This document shows, piece by piece, positions 1 to 8,470 of a stretch of 40,124 bases of DNA. The notes beneath the pieces are model-generated. The model saw nothing but the letters and a program-made list of their open reading frames with translations. It was not told the origin of the DNA and did no database searches. The translations under genes were made by a program, and so were the position numbers. How positions within the stretch are numbered: the stretch's first letter is position 1; the number at the start of each line of letters is the position of its first letter. The stretch comes from CADCTM01 sp049671305 (GTDB taxonomy: Bacteria; Cyanobacteriota; Cyanobacteriia; Cyanobacteriales; Coleofasciculaceae). The stretch lies in contig JBATUR010000116.1 of the NCBI GenBank assembly GCA_049671305.1, positions 1 to 40,124 on the forward strand, given 5' to 3'.

Positions 1-2
1 CT

Positions 3-1658
3 GTCCCCACTCGCTGGGGAAACTAATTGAATGGAAACTTTTTTCTTTTTCGCTGATAGCATTAGCAAATTTTTCAATGTCCCCACTCGCTGGGGAAACT
101 AATTGAATGGAAACATAGCCACCAACACCTGCTTGTGTTCCTAAAATTTGGTCCCCACTCGCTGGGGAAACTAATTGAATGGAAACTATTTTGTTTCGAC
201 TAACTGACAGATACGAGCGCATTCCAAAGTCCCCACTCGCTGGGGAAACTAATTGAATGGAAACTACATTATTAAGACTTACAGCACTAATTAGCTTTAT
301 GTCCCCACTCGCTGGGGAAACTAATTGAATGGAAACACTAATCCATCGTAATCTGTTGGGAATGTTTTATTTTCCGTCCCCACTCGCTGGGGAAACTAAT
401 TGAATGGAAACATTTATCTCCAGTAAAACTTAATTCTATGCCTAATACAGGTCCCCACTCGCTGGGGAAACTAATTGAATGGAAACTAATTAGTTTTTTA
501 TTCTTATGGCAGTACTCTTTACGTCCCCACTCGCTGGGGAAACTAATTGAATGGAAACAGTCTTTACCTGTTAACAGTTTTTGTGGTTCTTTACTGTCCC
601 CACTCGCTGGGGAAACTAATTGAATGGAAACTTAATTCCCAATCTTGGCTGTTCGCACTCTTCCACAGTGTCCCCACTCGCTGGGGAAACTAATTGAATG
701 GAAACAATCAATACAAAGACGACTCAGAAGTAAACTTAAAGGTCCCCACTCGCTGGGGAAACTAATTGAATGGAAACATTAGATAGCGCTTGTCTAGCTT
801 GCATTATTCTAGAGTCCCCACTCGCTGGGGAAACTAATTGAATGGAAACTCGTTGCAAGACGACAGATTGTAAGCCCCTTTAAGCCGTCCCCACTCGCTG
901 GGGAAACTAATTGAATGGAAACATGTTAAACATCTTGCGCCAATGTTTAGCGGCAAAACCAGTGAGTCCCCACTCGCTGGGGAAACTAATTGAATGGAAA
1001 CAGCTTTTAACTTAGCTTCCCATTCTGGAGTATTGTGAGTCCCCACTCGCTGGGGAAACTAATTGAATGGAAACAGATGACCATTATCTCATGACTTGAC
1101 TTGTTATAGGTCCCCACTCGCTGGGGAAACTAATTGAATGGAAACACACCTAATGTTATGTGCTTCATTTGGCTTTTAGAGACGTCCCCACTCGCTGGGG
1201 AAACTAATTGAATGGAAACTTAAGGTAACCTTTAGCCAAATCGGTTTGGATCTTTAAGTGTCCCCACTCGCTGGGGAAACTAATTGAATGGAAACGCACC
1301 ACGTTGTGCGGATTGGTCGTAACCACCAGGTCCCCACTCGCTGGGGAAACTAATTGAATGGAAACTCTTTCTCTTTTTGTTGAAGGAAAATGTTTGGATT
1401 CGTCCCCACTCGCTGGGGAAACTAATTGAATGGAAACACTCTAGCCCCCAAAGAATCAGGAGTGGCAAACAGCTCATTCGTCCCCACTCGCTGGGGAAAC
1501 TAATTGAATGGAAACACAATACATCAGTGCTGCTTAAGTAACTCTTTGGTAAATGTCCCCACTCGCTGGGGAAACTAATTGAATGGAAACAAGAAGAAGT
1601 AACAACCATGATTGTATCCTTGTAGTGTCCCCACTCGCTGGGGAAACTAATTGAATGG
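3..1658 (+). CRISPR. CRISPR array 1 (trailer part), 23 repeats and 22 spacers
   Basis: A 36-nt repeat begins GTCCCCACTCGCTGGGG and ends TTGAATGGAAAC. It starts at 3, 79, 151, 229, 301, 376, 451, 523, 596, 670, 742, 814, 887, 966, 1039, 1110, 1184, 1260, 1330, 1402, 1480, 1555 and 1627. Spacers are 34-43 nt and I see no duplicates among them. The CCCCA/TGGGG arms of the repeat can form a small hairpin. The final GAAAC fits the 5' tag end of type III crRNAs. The array is cut by the window edge on the left, so no leader is visible. The last repeat has lost its 3' end, which marks the trailer side. Transcription therefore probably runs left to right from a leader outside the window. Confidence 0.98.
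1627..1658 (+). repeat. Degenerate terminal CRISPR repeat
   Basis: The first 32 bases match the consensus. The last four (AAAC in the consensus) are replaced by CAGA, and no further repeat follows. A decayed last repeat is the usual mark of the leader-distal end of an array, so this fixes the orientation of array 1. Confidence 0.9.
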
Positions 1659-1767
1659 CAGATTAGAGCGATCGCTTTAAATCGCTCCTCCCATCCCTCT
1701 AAATCCCCTAGAAAACCACCAGCCACAAACCTCAGCTAAGATATTGTTGCCCGTTCACTAAGCAACA

Positions 1768-2241
1768 ATGACAGCAGCGGTCAAGATTCAGCCCCAAGGA
1801 TTCAGCGTCCAGTATCCTAGAACAAACTGGCGTGTATTCTTCGTTGAAGATGCAGCGGGTAAGTTCCAATTCCGTCTAGCTGGCAGAGATTTTAAGTTCG
1901 AGCCACGCGATCGCTTCCGTTACCCGACACACAACCAAGCAAAACAAGCGGCATTCTGCTTCCTAGAACTGATGAAGCGCTTGGAACGTTCCCGCCTGAA
2001 ATTGAATGTTCTCTCTGAAATCGGTATCCTTAAGTTTCCCCAGGACAGATACCGCACCTATGAGCTGTGGCTAGTAATTGACCGGACCCGTTACACCTGG
2101 GAAATCCTTGCAGATGATGGGCTGTGTATTCGTTCACAACGTTGGTATAAACGACCTGATGCAGCTTTAGTTAAAGCCAGAGTGCATATTGACCGTGAAC
2201 AGGCTGTTGCTCAAATCAAGGAGATTGTAGGCTGGGTTTGA
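1768..2241 (+). CDS. Hypothetical protein, 157 aa
   Basis: A complete ORF about 110 bp beyond the CRISPR trailer, with an HIP1 site just upstream at 1668-1675. The product is soluble and basic, with many aromatic and Arg residues, and has no signal peptide, membrane segment or motif I recognise. The beta-rich composition (strand-like stretches such as FQFRLAGRDFKF and YELWLVIDRTRYTWEIL) is compatible with a small alpha/beta domain that binds nucleic acid or protein. I do not recognise the family. It stands alone; the next convincing gene is about 590 bp away. Confidence 0.6.
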   Translation: MTAAVKIQPQGFSVQYPRTNWRVFFVEDAAGKFQFRLAGRDFKFEPRDRFRYPTHNQAKQAAFCFLELMKRLERSRLKLNVLSEIGILKFPQDRYRTYELWLVIDRTRYTWEILADDGLCIRSQRWYKRPDAALVKARVHIDREQAVAQIKEIVGWV

Positions 2242-2827
2242 AAAAAGCGATGCCTTCGGCGGATGTAGCGATCACTTTCTATTTCCCCTAGAATTACCAT
2301 GAATCAACAACCACTAGTATCTGCCAATCTGCACCAATCTCTAAATACACCCAAAGTGTCAGTAGACCTGAAAGAAAAACTGCTTAAGTTATTGAGTTCA
2401 CCACCTTTAACATGAGTGTCCAATCCATAAAATGATTGCTAATTCCCAGAGAATTTCCTTACAGAGAAATCAGGCTAATTAAAACATCTTCATAAACTCA
2501 GCAACTACATCAGCAGGGCGGTTATAGCACTCATCCGCAGTGAAGCATCGCTTCTTATTTATTGCAAAAAAGAAATTTATCTGAAGAGTCTTTGTCCTAA
2601 CATAGGGCTTGCTGAATAACTAATGGAAGACCCAAAGGAGGATTGATTATTTATTTAAGCTGCCAAAACTGGAGCTTACCACTAGAAGCCGGAAATAATG
2701 GCTCTGCCCAAAGTTAGATTTATGTCACTCTCTGAGTTCAAAGCTCACAAATTTTCCTACTATTAATGAATTAGACTTTCAGTATTTTTCTAATCATTTT
2801 ATCTGTATTGGAATAGTTGTTTAAATC
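2242..2827. other. Intergenic stretch with one weak small ORF
   Basis: 586 bp. The only coding candidate is 2299-2415 (+), 38 codons starting MNQQPLVSANLHQ, with no clear ribosome binding site and no recognised family. The right part is AT-rich and overlaps the possible mobile element that begins at 2603. I see no RNA gene. Confidence 0.4.
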
Positions 2828-3402
2828 ATGACTTCTTTAAACTCTCAACATGAAAAAATTCTTGTGGCTTTTATGACCGCCCTTGGTCATCAGGATGAAT
2901 CTTTACCATTGGGACTGCAACAACAGCTTCATGCTATCGGTCAGAATCTGGAGGCTCGGATTTCGGAACTGCCTACGATCGCAGCTAGCCTCCCAAACTT
3001 AAATCAGGCATATCAAACCGCTCTAGCTGATGCCCAAACAGATGCAGGTGAACAGGGCGCAACGCTTGTTTCCACTTCTCAGGATCACAGCTCTAAACTT
3101 TATGATCGTGCAGTCCAAATTTTCACAGCTTCCGACCCGGTGGGCGCTGCTCAACGAAATCTGCCTGGAAAGTTTGGGCAAATCGCCTCAAATCCCTTGA
3201 AACGGTTCTTTGGTAGAGGTTAAGAAAATAAAGCTCTCCTCAAATATTAGGCTTTAGCCCAAGAATTTCATTCTTAGGGCAATAATCTTTTGTTGTTGAT
3301 AACTCCCATACATCCTAACCCAAATTAATCCTTATCGATAAAAAAGGCGTGACGATCAACCTATTGATAGATCAGGGTTTTCGCTTTTTGCAACAAGCCC
3401 TA
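2603..3402. mobile_element. Possible non-autonomous element with terminal inverted repeats
   Basis: The left end reads TAGGGCTTGCTGAA (2603-2616). The reverse complement of the right end (3389-3402) reads TAGGGCTTGTTGCA, a match at 12 of 14 positions. GGGCTTGTTG-type ends occur on cyanobacterial insertion sequences as far as I recall. No transposase lies inside, only the 131-aa ORF at 2828, and I see no clear target duplication. The match is short, so this is tentative. Confidence 0.3.
2828..3223 (+). CDS. Hypothetical helical protein, 131 aa
   Basis: An ATG start in an AT-rich region. The protein is predicted mostly alpha-helical by eye, rich in Ala, Gln and Leu, acidic in the middle, with a short basic C-terminus (LKRFFGRG). 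It has no signal peptide or membrane span. The composition would suit a small oligomeric or coiled-coil protein; I do not recognise the family. It lies alone inside the stretch bounded by the GGGCTTG-type inverted ends at 2603 and 3402, so it could be a passenger gene of a mobile element. Confidence 0.55.
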   Translation: MTSLNSQHEKILVAFMTALGHQDESLPLGLQQQLHAIGQNLEARISELPTIAASLPNLNQAYQTALADAQTDAGEQGATLVSTSQDHSSKLYDRAVQIFTASDPVGAAQRNLPGKFGQIASNPLKRFFGRG

Positions 3403-3647
3403 ATGACTGAAGTGTTAGCCACGTCAACTTCTGTGTTTCTAGTGAAAGCGTTGATAAATTAAGCGATCGCTCATCCGTTGCGATCTGAAGAGCAGCAGCG
3501 CTAGGCTAACGCCTCGCAACGCTTTCGCTATCGCTGATGCCTTGAAGTGAAAACCTGACCAGCACGCGGTCTCTGAGTCTTACCGAAGAGTTGATTATCT
3601 AGCAGTGGACATCTGGGAGAAGTTAGGAGACTCTAATCTAAGACCTA
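3224..3647. other. Intergenic stretch, no gene seen
   Basis: 424 bp. It contains an HIP1 site (3462-3469) and a GC-rich stretch, GGCTAACGCCTCGCAACGC (3503-3521), of a kind often dispersed in Nostoc-type genomes. No coding frame looks convincing and I see no clear promoter. Confidence 0.4.
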
Positions 3648-3869
3648 ATGGGCAAACTAATTCAACGAAGTGTAAGGGCAGACAAGGTGGCGCTATGGGG
3701 TCAGGAGTTGGACTTTATTCGCTTTCTGGCACAACAAGGCTATCAACCACCACCCACATTTGAACAATACCGCGAGTATATTGAACTGATTGGTATTCCA
3801 CTGATTGAAGCTGATAATCCAGATTATCCAGGCTACTGCATGAAAGCGGCAGGTAATGCGATCGCTTAA
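3648..3869 (+). CDS. Small hypothetical protein, 73 aa
   Basis: A short soluble protein with balanced charge. It contains FIRFLAQQGYQPPPTFEQYR followed by an Asp/Pro-rich tail, which suggests a compact helical fold. No family recognised. A hairpin that may serve as a terminator for both strands follows directly (3883-3927), and the hydrolase gene converges from the right. Confidence 0.5.
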   Translation: MGKLIQRSVRADKVALWGQELDFIRFLAQQGYQPPPTFEQYREYIELIGIPLIEADNPDYPGYCMKAAGNAIA

Positions 3870-3882
3870 ATCTGAGAATATT

Positions 3883-3927
3883 TTCTAGGGGATTTATGAC
3901 TCAGAATGCTACACAAATCCCCTAGAA
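3883..3927. terminator. 13-bp perfect inverted repeat, convergent terminator
   Basis: TTCTAGGGGATTT (3883-3895) and AAATCCCCTAGAA (3915-3927) form a 13-bp stem with a 19-nt loop between two convergent genes. The right arm and the next 14 bases are identical to a second copy at 8247-8273, so this is a duplicated element rather than a one-off terminator. There is no long T run. Confidence 0.55.
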
Positions 3928-3939
3928 AGTTCTATCACT

Positions 3940-5166
3940 TCAGGGTTTGATTCCGGTAACGAACCAATAGAGCCAACCAGCACGAACACGCAGGAAATTG
4001 TTTGTATCAAGTGACTTAATCGCTAGGTGCAAGTGTGGTCCGGTGCCGTAGGTTCCGCTTAGACCAATGACATCACCTTGCTTTACCGCAAGTTTAGATC
4101 CAGCTTTACCGCTGCATTTAGATAAGTGCAGTAAATCAAATCTAAGGTTAGGAAATTTATCACTAGTAAACATTGCCACTATTCCGGCGTCGTCCCAGTA
4201 ATCACACTCAATTTGCCCGTCAGCGATCGCAATTACTGGTGTGCCGATGGGTGTGCTAATATCTACACCCTGGTGCATTTTCCATTGTCCACTGGTGGGA
4301 CTAACCCGCATTCCACGCGGTGAGGAAACGGGAAAACCTGCAATCATATCCCCTGTTTTAGGGTCAGCCTGCATAGCTTTATCCCAAGTGGCAATGATGG
4401 CTTTGGTTTCTGCAAACTTAGGTTTTGATTGGTACAAATTCCAAATTGATGCTGTGTACTCGGCAATAGATGGATACTGTTGCCCATTGCTGTATTGAGG
4501 GCGCGTATTATTCCACAGTTTTGGTTGTCCGCTATACCAAGCGCTGGCTGCCATACGAACTCTTCGCTCTAGGGTTAAGCCTGGTTGCTGTTGATTTAGA
4601 TAGAGTTCTAATCGATGTTTAACTATTGTTTGCTGAATCTGTAGTGAACTTATAAATTCAGCATGAGTAATCTCTCGACCTAAAGCAGCTTTTGACCACT
4701 CAGGGATATTTTCAGGCATTACCTGCCACTTACCACTTGCCCCAGAGTCTCCATTAATAAGTTCATGATTGCCGCCACTTTCCTGATTTGCTATCGCTCT
4801 CATCAGTCGATTTATGTCTGGTTTAGTTTCAGATTTATTGACAGTTGGAGCAACCTTTACTTCAGGTTTAGCTAAACCCTTATCTAAACTTGAATTTTGC
4901 ACTTGCTCAGTTTTATTGGGAGTTGAGGGAGAAAAGAATTTGCTGATGGGAGTATCAAGCGATTTCATGGTGGCAGCCGTTAGCATCACCGTCGCGGCGA
5001 TGGTAAACAGTCGCTCTTTTAGATAGTCTCGCTCTGTTTCTGACTCTGCATTAAGCGCTTTAAGTAAGTTGTTAATTTCACGCTCTAATTGCCACGGGTT
5101 ATGTTTAAGCGCTGCAACTTGAGATTCTAATCTGTCAATTTTGTTAGAGATAGATGCATTTTTCAT
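3940..5166 (-). CDS. Membrane-anchored lytic transglycosylase-like / M23 peptidase, 408 aa
   Basis: A two-domain cell wall hydrolase. Residues 1-48 look coiled-coil. A hydrophobic segment near 52-68 (TIAATVMLTAATMKSL) is a likely membrane anchor. Residues about 115-235 resemble a lysozyme-like transglycosylase (NQESGGNHELINGDSGASG, then GKWQVMP). The C-terminal third is an M23 metallopeptidase with HQGVDISTPIGTPV and GTGPHLHLAIK carrying the zinc-binding His and Asp. Such proteins cut glycan strands and peptide cross-links, often for secretion machines or conjugation. The start is 4 bp after the small ORF at 5171-5353, so the two are probably co-transcribed. No other transfer genes are seen in the window. 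Confidence 0.85.
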   Translation of the reverse strand: MKNASISNKIDRLESQVAALKHNPWQLEREINNLLKALNAESETERDYLKERLFTIAATVMLTAATMKSLDTPISKFFSPSTPNKTEQVQNSSLDKGLAKPEVKVAPTVNKSETKPDINRLMRAIANQESGGNHELINGDSGASGKWQVMPENIPEWSKAALGREITHAEFISSLQIQQTIVKHRLELYLNQQQPGLTLERRVRMAASAWYSGQPKLWNNTRPQYSNGQQYPSIAEYTASIWNLYQSKPKFAETKAIIATWDKAMQADPKTGDMIAGFPVSSPRGMRVSPTSGQWKMHQGVDISTPIGTPVIAIADGQIECDYWDDAGIVAMFTSDKFPNLRFDLLHLSKCSGKAGSKLAVKQGDVIGLSGTYGTGPHLHLAIKSLDTNNFLRVRAGWLYWFVTGIKP

Positions 5167-5170
5167 GTAA

Positions 5171-5353
5171 TTAACGTTTCACCCAATAAACAATAATTGC
5201 TGTTGCAATTGCCACTCCAGTAGTAAAAATCAAACGTTGGCGTTTAAGTTGTTTGATTTGTTTTTTAAGTTTGATAAGTCGGGCGGCTTCATCGTTAGAA
5301 GCAGTTAAATTTTCACTCTTGAACTTGCTGAACCTGATGTACTTTGGTTTCAT
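5171..5353 (-). CDS. Small membrane protein, 60 aa
   Basis: A basic, coiled-coil-like N-terminal part (LIKLKKQIKQLKRQR) is followed by one transmembrane helix near the C-terminus (LIFTTGVAIATAIIVYWV). It lies 4 bp upstream of the transglycosylase/M23 gene and is probably its operon partner, perhaps helping anchor it. The family is not recognised. Confidence 0.6.
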   Translation of the reverse strand: MKPKYIRFSKFKSENLTASNDEAARLIKLKKQIKQLKRQRLIFTTGVAIATAIIVYWVKR

Positions 5354-5412
5354 AATTGAAAAAAAAGCCCCCAGTAATTGAGGGCGGTAAAGGTTGGCTA
5401 AGATTCGAGATA

Positions 5413-6555
5413 TTACTGACTTACTTCCAGTGCCATTTCAACCAACTGCCCTAAACTATTGGCAACATCTGGTTTAGGGCAAACAGCACTTTCTCCCCAT
5501 AAACGCTTTTTGAGCAGTAAGCCGAATTTGATTGCACCACCTCCACAAATGACAAAACGTTCAATTTCTGAAGGAGTATGCTTCTTGATAAGCCCCATAA
5601 TTTCCTCTAGATACCAACCAGAAGCAAGGGCGATCGCATCTGTTAAATCAATCTCTTCTTCCTCACCTTGAGGACGAAAGCTACCATTATTTACACCATT
5701 GATAAATTCTGGTGTATTCCAGTTTTCCAAATCAATCTCTGAGGCAACCCATTCATAAAATAGGCTTGTACCTTTGCCATCAAAAGAACGTGAACGCTCA
5801 TCATCAAAGTAGCCATCAGATGTGATAATGCCAAGATTAAGTGTTCTGAAACCAATGCCAATCGTGGCACGGTCTTCGTCTTCAAAATTGATAGCATCTA
5901 CTGATACTAAGCGGCTGAAAAGTTCTGCATGATAATCCTCTGGGTCAACCTTAAGAGTCTTTGGTTTTACCTTGTATATACCCTCACTAGTTCCCCAAGT
6001 TAAGCCTGCTCCCACAGCATCACGAATTATTTTCTCTTTCTTGTCAAAGTTTCGCTTGTTTGCAAAATCAATTGCTACTGTTAGATGAATCTCTTCTCCT
6101 TCTTCCCCTTCTTTCCATTCATCCTTTTTGCCAATTTCGTAAAGAGTTAGAGCAAATATAATCCGCAGTACTACGTTATCAGTTTTATCTGACTCTAAAT
6201 TGGTAGTACCGCCAGTAATAGCACCACTTTTGCCTAGAGAATAGCTGCGCCCTTGGTAAGTGATAGTCAGGTCAGACTTCGCTGCTTTACGATTGCGAGA
6301 GGCAAAGCTACCTTTTTTAGTTGAATTTCGTCTTGAACCAGATACTTCACTTAAAAAGTTTTCGGTTTTTTCTACATAAGCAATTTCAGCACTTGACAGG
6401 TATCCATTCTTAGTGAATAACGTCCCTAAATCAATTGAAATTATGGAAATAGTTGGTTTTTTAAGCTTCAACTCAGCGCTGATTGCATAGCTCTTACGTC
6501 CCTGTTCTGTTGCAATCTCTGTAATTCTGTCCTTAGTTGGTAATGCCTTAGTCAT
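5413..6555 (-). CDS. ParM-like actin-family ATPase, 380 aa
   Basis: Probable plasmid-segregating filament protein of the actin/ParM/Alp superfamily. The phosphate-1 motif is IDLGTLFTK near residues 41-49 and the adenosine-binding motif is VICGGGAIKFG near 338-348, both in the expected order for the actin fold. The middle is divergent. ParM-like proteins polymerise with ATP and push plasmid copies apart through an adaptor bound to the centromere. The start overlaps the stop of the upstream 293-aa gene by 4 nt (ATGA), so the pair is translationally coupled. By position the upstream gene could encode the adaptor. Confidence 0.75.
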   Translation of the reverse strand: MTKALPTKDRITEIATEQGRKSYAISAELKLKKPTISIISIDLGTLFTKNGYLSSAEIAYVEKTENFLSEVSGSRRNSTKKGSFASRNRKAAKSDLTITYQGRSYSLGKSGAITGGTTNLESDKTDNVVLRIIFALTLYEIGKKDEWKEGEEGEEIHLTVAIDFANKRNFDKKEKIIRDAVGAGLTWGTSEGIYKVKPKTLKVDPEDYHAELFSRLVSVDAINFEDEDRATIGIGFRTLNLGIITSDGYFDDERSRSFDGKGTSLFYEWVASEIDLENWNTPEFINGVNNGSFRPQGEEEEIDLTDAIALASGWYLEEIMGLIKKHTPSEIERFVICGGGAIKFGLLLKKRLWGESAVCPKPDVANSLGQLVEMALEVSQ

Positions 6556-7433
6556 AAGTCTTCGTCCTCGTCTAATTCTTGTGGTGCAGTTGTGTCTGGC
6601 TCGTTAATAATTCGAGCGTGGGCTAAGTCAACCTGATGACGTGTCTCAAGCGCCTCTTCTTCCACTACTTTGAGAAGTTGTTCACGTTTCCAGCGGCAAT
6701 AGTCGCGTACAACCCGCTCGTCTTCACGTTCAGCTAGTTGGATTTGCGATCGCTTGGCAGATAACCGCTCTTCTCTGTTTTCTGGTGCTTCATCTGGCAT
6801 AAACTCAGCGGTGTGAACTTCTACTTCTGGCTGTGGTTGTGCTTCAAGCCAGTTGTAATAGTCACGACAACGGTTTGTATGCTCTGTTAGATATTGAAAT
6901 CGGTGAGTTTTCCACCTCGGATTAAATTCTTTCTTCGACTTTTTGAGATTGCGCCAATCAGCGGGGCTACCAGGCAGGATATTTTTTGCTGTATTCTCAA
7001 TCTTTTTGAAAATCTCGTAAATACAGCGATCAGTTAAACCCTGCTCATCTATTAAGTAGCCACGTGGATATGGTGGTTTTGATTCCAGCAGTTCTCGCAC
7101 GTGCTGCCCGACTCGTTGAGATGACAGGTTAAATAGATTTTTGCCTGCATCTTCACGCACTCGGTACAAAGAGCGATCGCTCTTGATTGCATATTCTGCC
7201 TTCTCAGCATCAGTCAGCAGTTTGAATCCAGCTTGATGGTCTGCTGTAGTTTCGGGGATAAGCGATCGCAAGCCTACTTTAATCTCAGGCTCAGACGCTC
7301 CGACAGCGCTGGTGGTGAACGACTCCGTGGCAAACATTTCATCCTCCTCTACCATCTCTGCCTCAACTGTTTGGGGCATTTCCTGAACAGCAGGATTATG
7401 CCCATTAGATTGGTTTTTAATCTTGATGGGCAT
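6552..7433 (-). CDS. Hypothetical charged protein in the ParM operon, 293 aa
   Basis: A soluble, highly charged protein with an acidic N-terminus (VEAEMVEEDEMFATE) and an acidic tail (ELDEDEDL). The middle is basic, with NLKKSKKEFNPRWKTHRF and long helical Glu/Arg stretches. The family is not recognised. It lies directly upstream of and overlaps the ParM-like gene, and overlaps the gene before it by 1 nt, so it belongs to a three-gene operon. Position suggests a ParR-like adaptor, but I see no clear ribbon-helix-helix, so this is inference only. Confidence 0.6.
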   Translation of the reverse strand: MPIKIKNQSNGHNPAVQEMPQTVEAEMVEEDEMFATESFTTSAVGASEPEIKVGLRSLIPETTADHQAGFKLLTDAEKAEYAIKSDRSLYRVREDAGKNLFNLSSQRVGQHVRELLESKPPYPRGYLIDEQGLTDRCIYEIFKKIENTAKNILPGSPADWRNLKKSKKEFNPRWKTHRFQYLTEHTNRCRDYYNWLEAQPQPEVEVHTAEFMPDEAPENREERLSAKRSQIQLAEREDERVVRDYCRWKREQLLKVVEEEALETRHQVDLAHARIINEPDTTAPQELDEDEDL

Positions 7434-7621
7434 TATTCTTCGATTTCAATGACATCAAAAGCCACGACATACTGACCGTCGTCTTTGACGAATCTAGTCA
7501 TTACTCTGAGGTCGTCTAACGCATCTTGGCGATTAACGTATCTGCGAATGACGCGACTAGGTGGCTTTACGCCAAGGCGACAGATAACCCAAGGTTTCTC
7601 GGCGGGTAGGAGTTGTTTCAT
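7433..7621 (-). CDS. Small hypothetical protein, first gene of the ParM operon, 62 aa
   Basis: A basic N-terminal half (ICRLGVKPPSRVIRRYVNRQ) and an acidic C-terminus. The stop overlaps the next start by 1 nt (TAATG). The size and the pattern of two short strands plus a helix resemble small single-domain plasmid regulators, but no family is recognised. Its promoter should lie in 7622-7806, shared with the divergent gene at 7807. Confidence 0.5.
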   Translation of the reverse strand: MKQLLPAEKPWVICRLGVKPPSRVIRRYVNRQDALDDLRVMTRFVKDDGQYVVAFDVIEIEE

Positions 7622-7753
7622 CGCCCACCTCCTCTGTTTTCTCGCATAATAAGTGTGTCTCCTTTGGATAAGAGGTAGACATCCCTGCTGTGCTGACCTT
7701 GCACGATTGACACAGCAGGGAATATTTTTGTCTGAGTCTATATTACATAAGTT

Positions 7754-7768
7754 TGCACTAATAGTGCA
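7754..7768. promoter_or_regulatory. Perfect 15-bp palindromic operator between divergent genes
   Basis: TGCACTA, A, TAGTGCA is a perfect palindrome about 40 bp before the start at 7807 and upstream of the ParM operon. The gene at 7807 has a ribbon-helix-helix-like region and may bind here to control both directions. This is inferred from position and symmetry. Confidence 0.5.
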
Positions 7769-7806
7769 CTGATAGAGATAATCTAGTTAAAGAATTTAAG
7801 GGAACT

Positions 7807-8175
7807 ATGACAAAGAAAAAGAAACCCCAAACACCTGAAGAGGTGCAGATTGATATTGAGTCTCATCCAGAACGCGGAAAGGTAAATGGTGATGAGGTTG
7901 TAGCTTTTGATAAGGTTGAATTCCGTGGTAGTGTACCCCGTGAGATTTACCGATTAGCCCTTGAAGTTGGGGGGGCAACTGGTGATGATAAATCAACTAT
8001 TCTGTCGAAGGCTCTTGAGGAGTATGTACTAAGACGATTAACACTGCTAGAGCGCTCAGAGTCGATTAAGGCTGAAAAGTTTGGAGTCAGTCGCTTAGAA
8101 ATTCGCTCTAAAACCTTTGGAGCTTACAAGGCAAAGGGTAGGGCGAAACGGGCAAATCTGGATAGTGAAGGATAA
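7807..8175 (+). CDS. RHH-like DNA-binding protein, 122 aa
   Basis: The middle of the protein (VEFRGSVPREIYRLALEVG, then KSTILSKALEEYVLRRL) has the strand-helix-helix pattern of ribbon-helix-helix proteins. The N-terminus and C-terminus are Lys/Arg-rich. It faces away from the ParM operon and has a palindrome (7754-7768) in its promoter. Likely roles are autoregulator, or centromere-binding adaptor for the ParM system. There is a plausible start with GGGAA just upstream (7800-7804). Confidence 0.55.
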   Translation: MTKKKKPQTPEEVQIDIESHPERGKVNGDEVVAFDKVEFRGSVPREIYRLALEVGGATGDDKSTILSKALEEYVLRRLTLLERSESIKAEKFGVSRLEIRSKTFGAYKAKGRAKRANLDSEG

Positions 8176-8214
8176 GCGTTAGCAAGAGTAATAGCGAGTT
8201 GATCAGCGTCTAAA

Positions 8215-8259
8215 TTCTAGGGGAATTGTGTATTACTTTGGTGTGTAAATCCCCTAGAA
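8215..8259. terminator. Inverted repeat, second copy of the CCCCTAGAA element
   Basis: TTCTAGGGGA (8215-8224) pairs with the complementary bases in AAATCCCCTAGAA (8247-8259). The 27 bases 8247-8273 are identical to 3915-3941. It sits just after the gene ending at 8175 and next to a truncated minus-strand gene, mirroring the first copy next to the hydrolase gene. Confidence 0.5.
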
Positions 8260-8266
8260 AGTTCTA

Positions 8267-8440
8267 TCACTTCTTCCTGCGATAATCCCACAGCTTCTCT
8301 AGATTAGGATCAGCCCATACTCCCAAGTAATTTTCCTTGGCAAAGTCACCAGCACTGGCGACAGCTTGCCAGTTTATGCAATCATTCTGATAGTCCAGTA
8401 AATCTTCTCGGACTCTACAGCCAGAATCAGAGTACTTCGG
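8267..8440 (-). pseudogene. C-terminal remnant of a minus-strand gene
   Basis: The minus-strand frame is open from 8440 to a TGA at 8267-8269 and ends NLEKLWDYRRKK. It reads like genuine protein, for example INWQAVASAGDFAKENYLG and VWADPN. There is no start codon before the upstream stop at 8441-8443, so the 5' part is missing. The loss falls at the same place where the plus-strand gene at 8471 also seems to lose its start, which suggests a recombination junction near 8440. Family not recognised. Confidence 0.5.
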
Positions 8441-8470
8441 TCAAAATCAACCGACCCCGACTATTTCCAA

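Noticed and set aside
438..1726. ORFs with repeated protein motifs inside the CRISPR arrays, on both strands (also 37472-40107)
   Set aside because: They are translations of the CRISPR repeat (for example LGKLIEWK and SISFPSEWG) and are not genes.
3648..3669. Similarity of GGGCAAACTAATTCAACG to the 3' half of the CRISPR repeat
   Set aside because: Only about 18 of 22 bases match, the hairpin half is missing, and it is the start of an ORF; probably chance.
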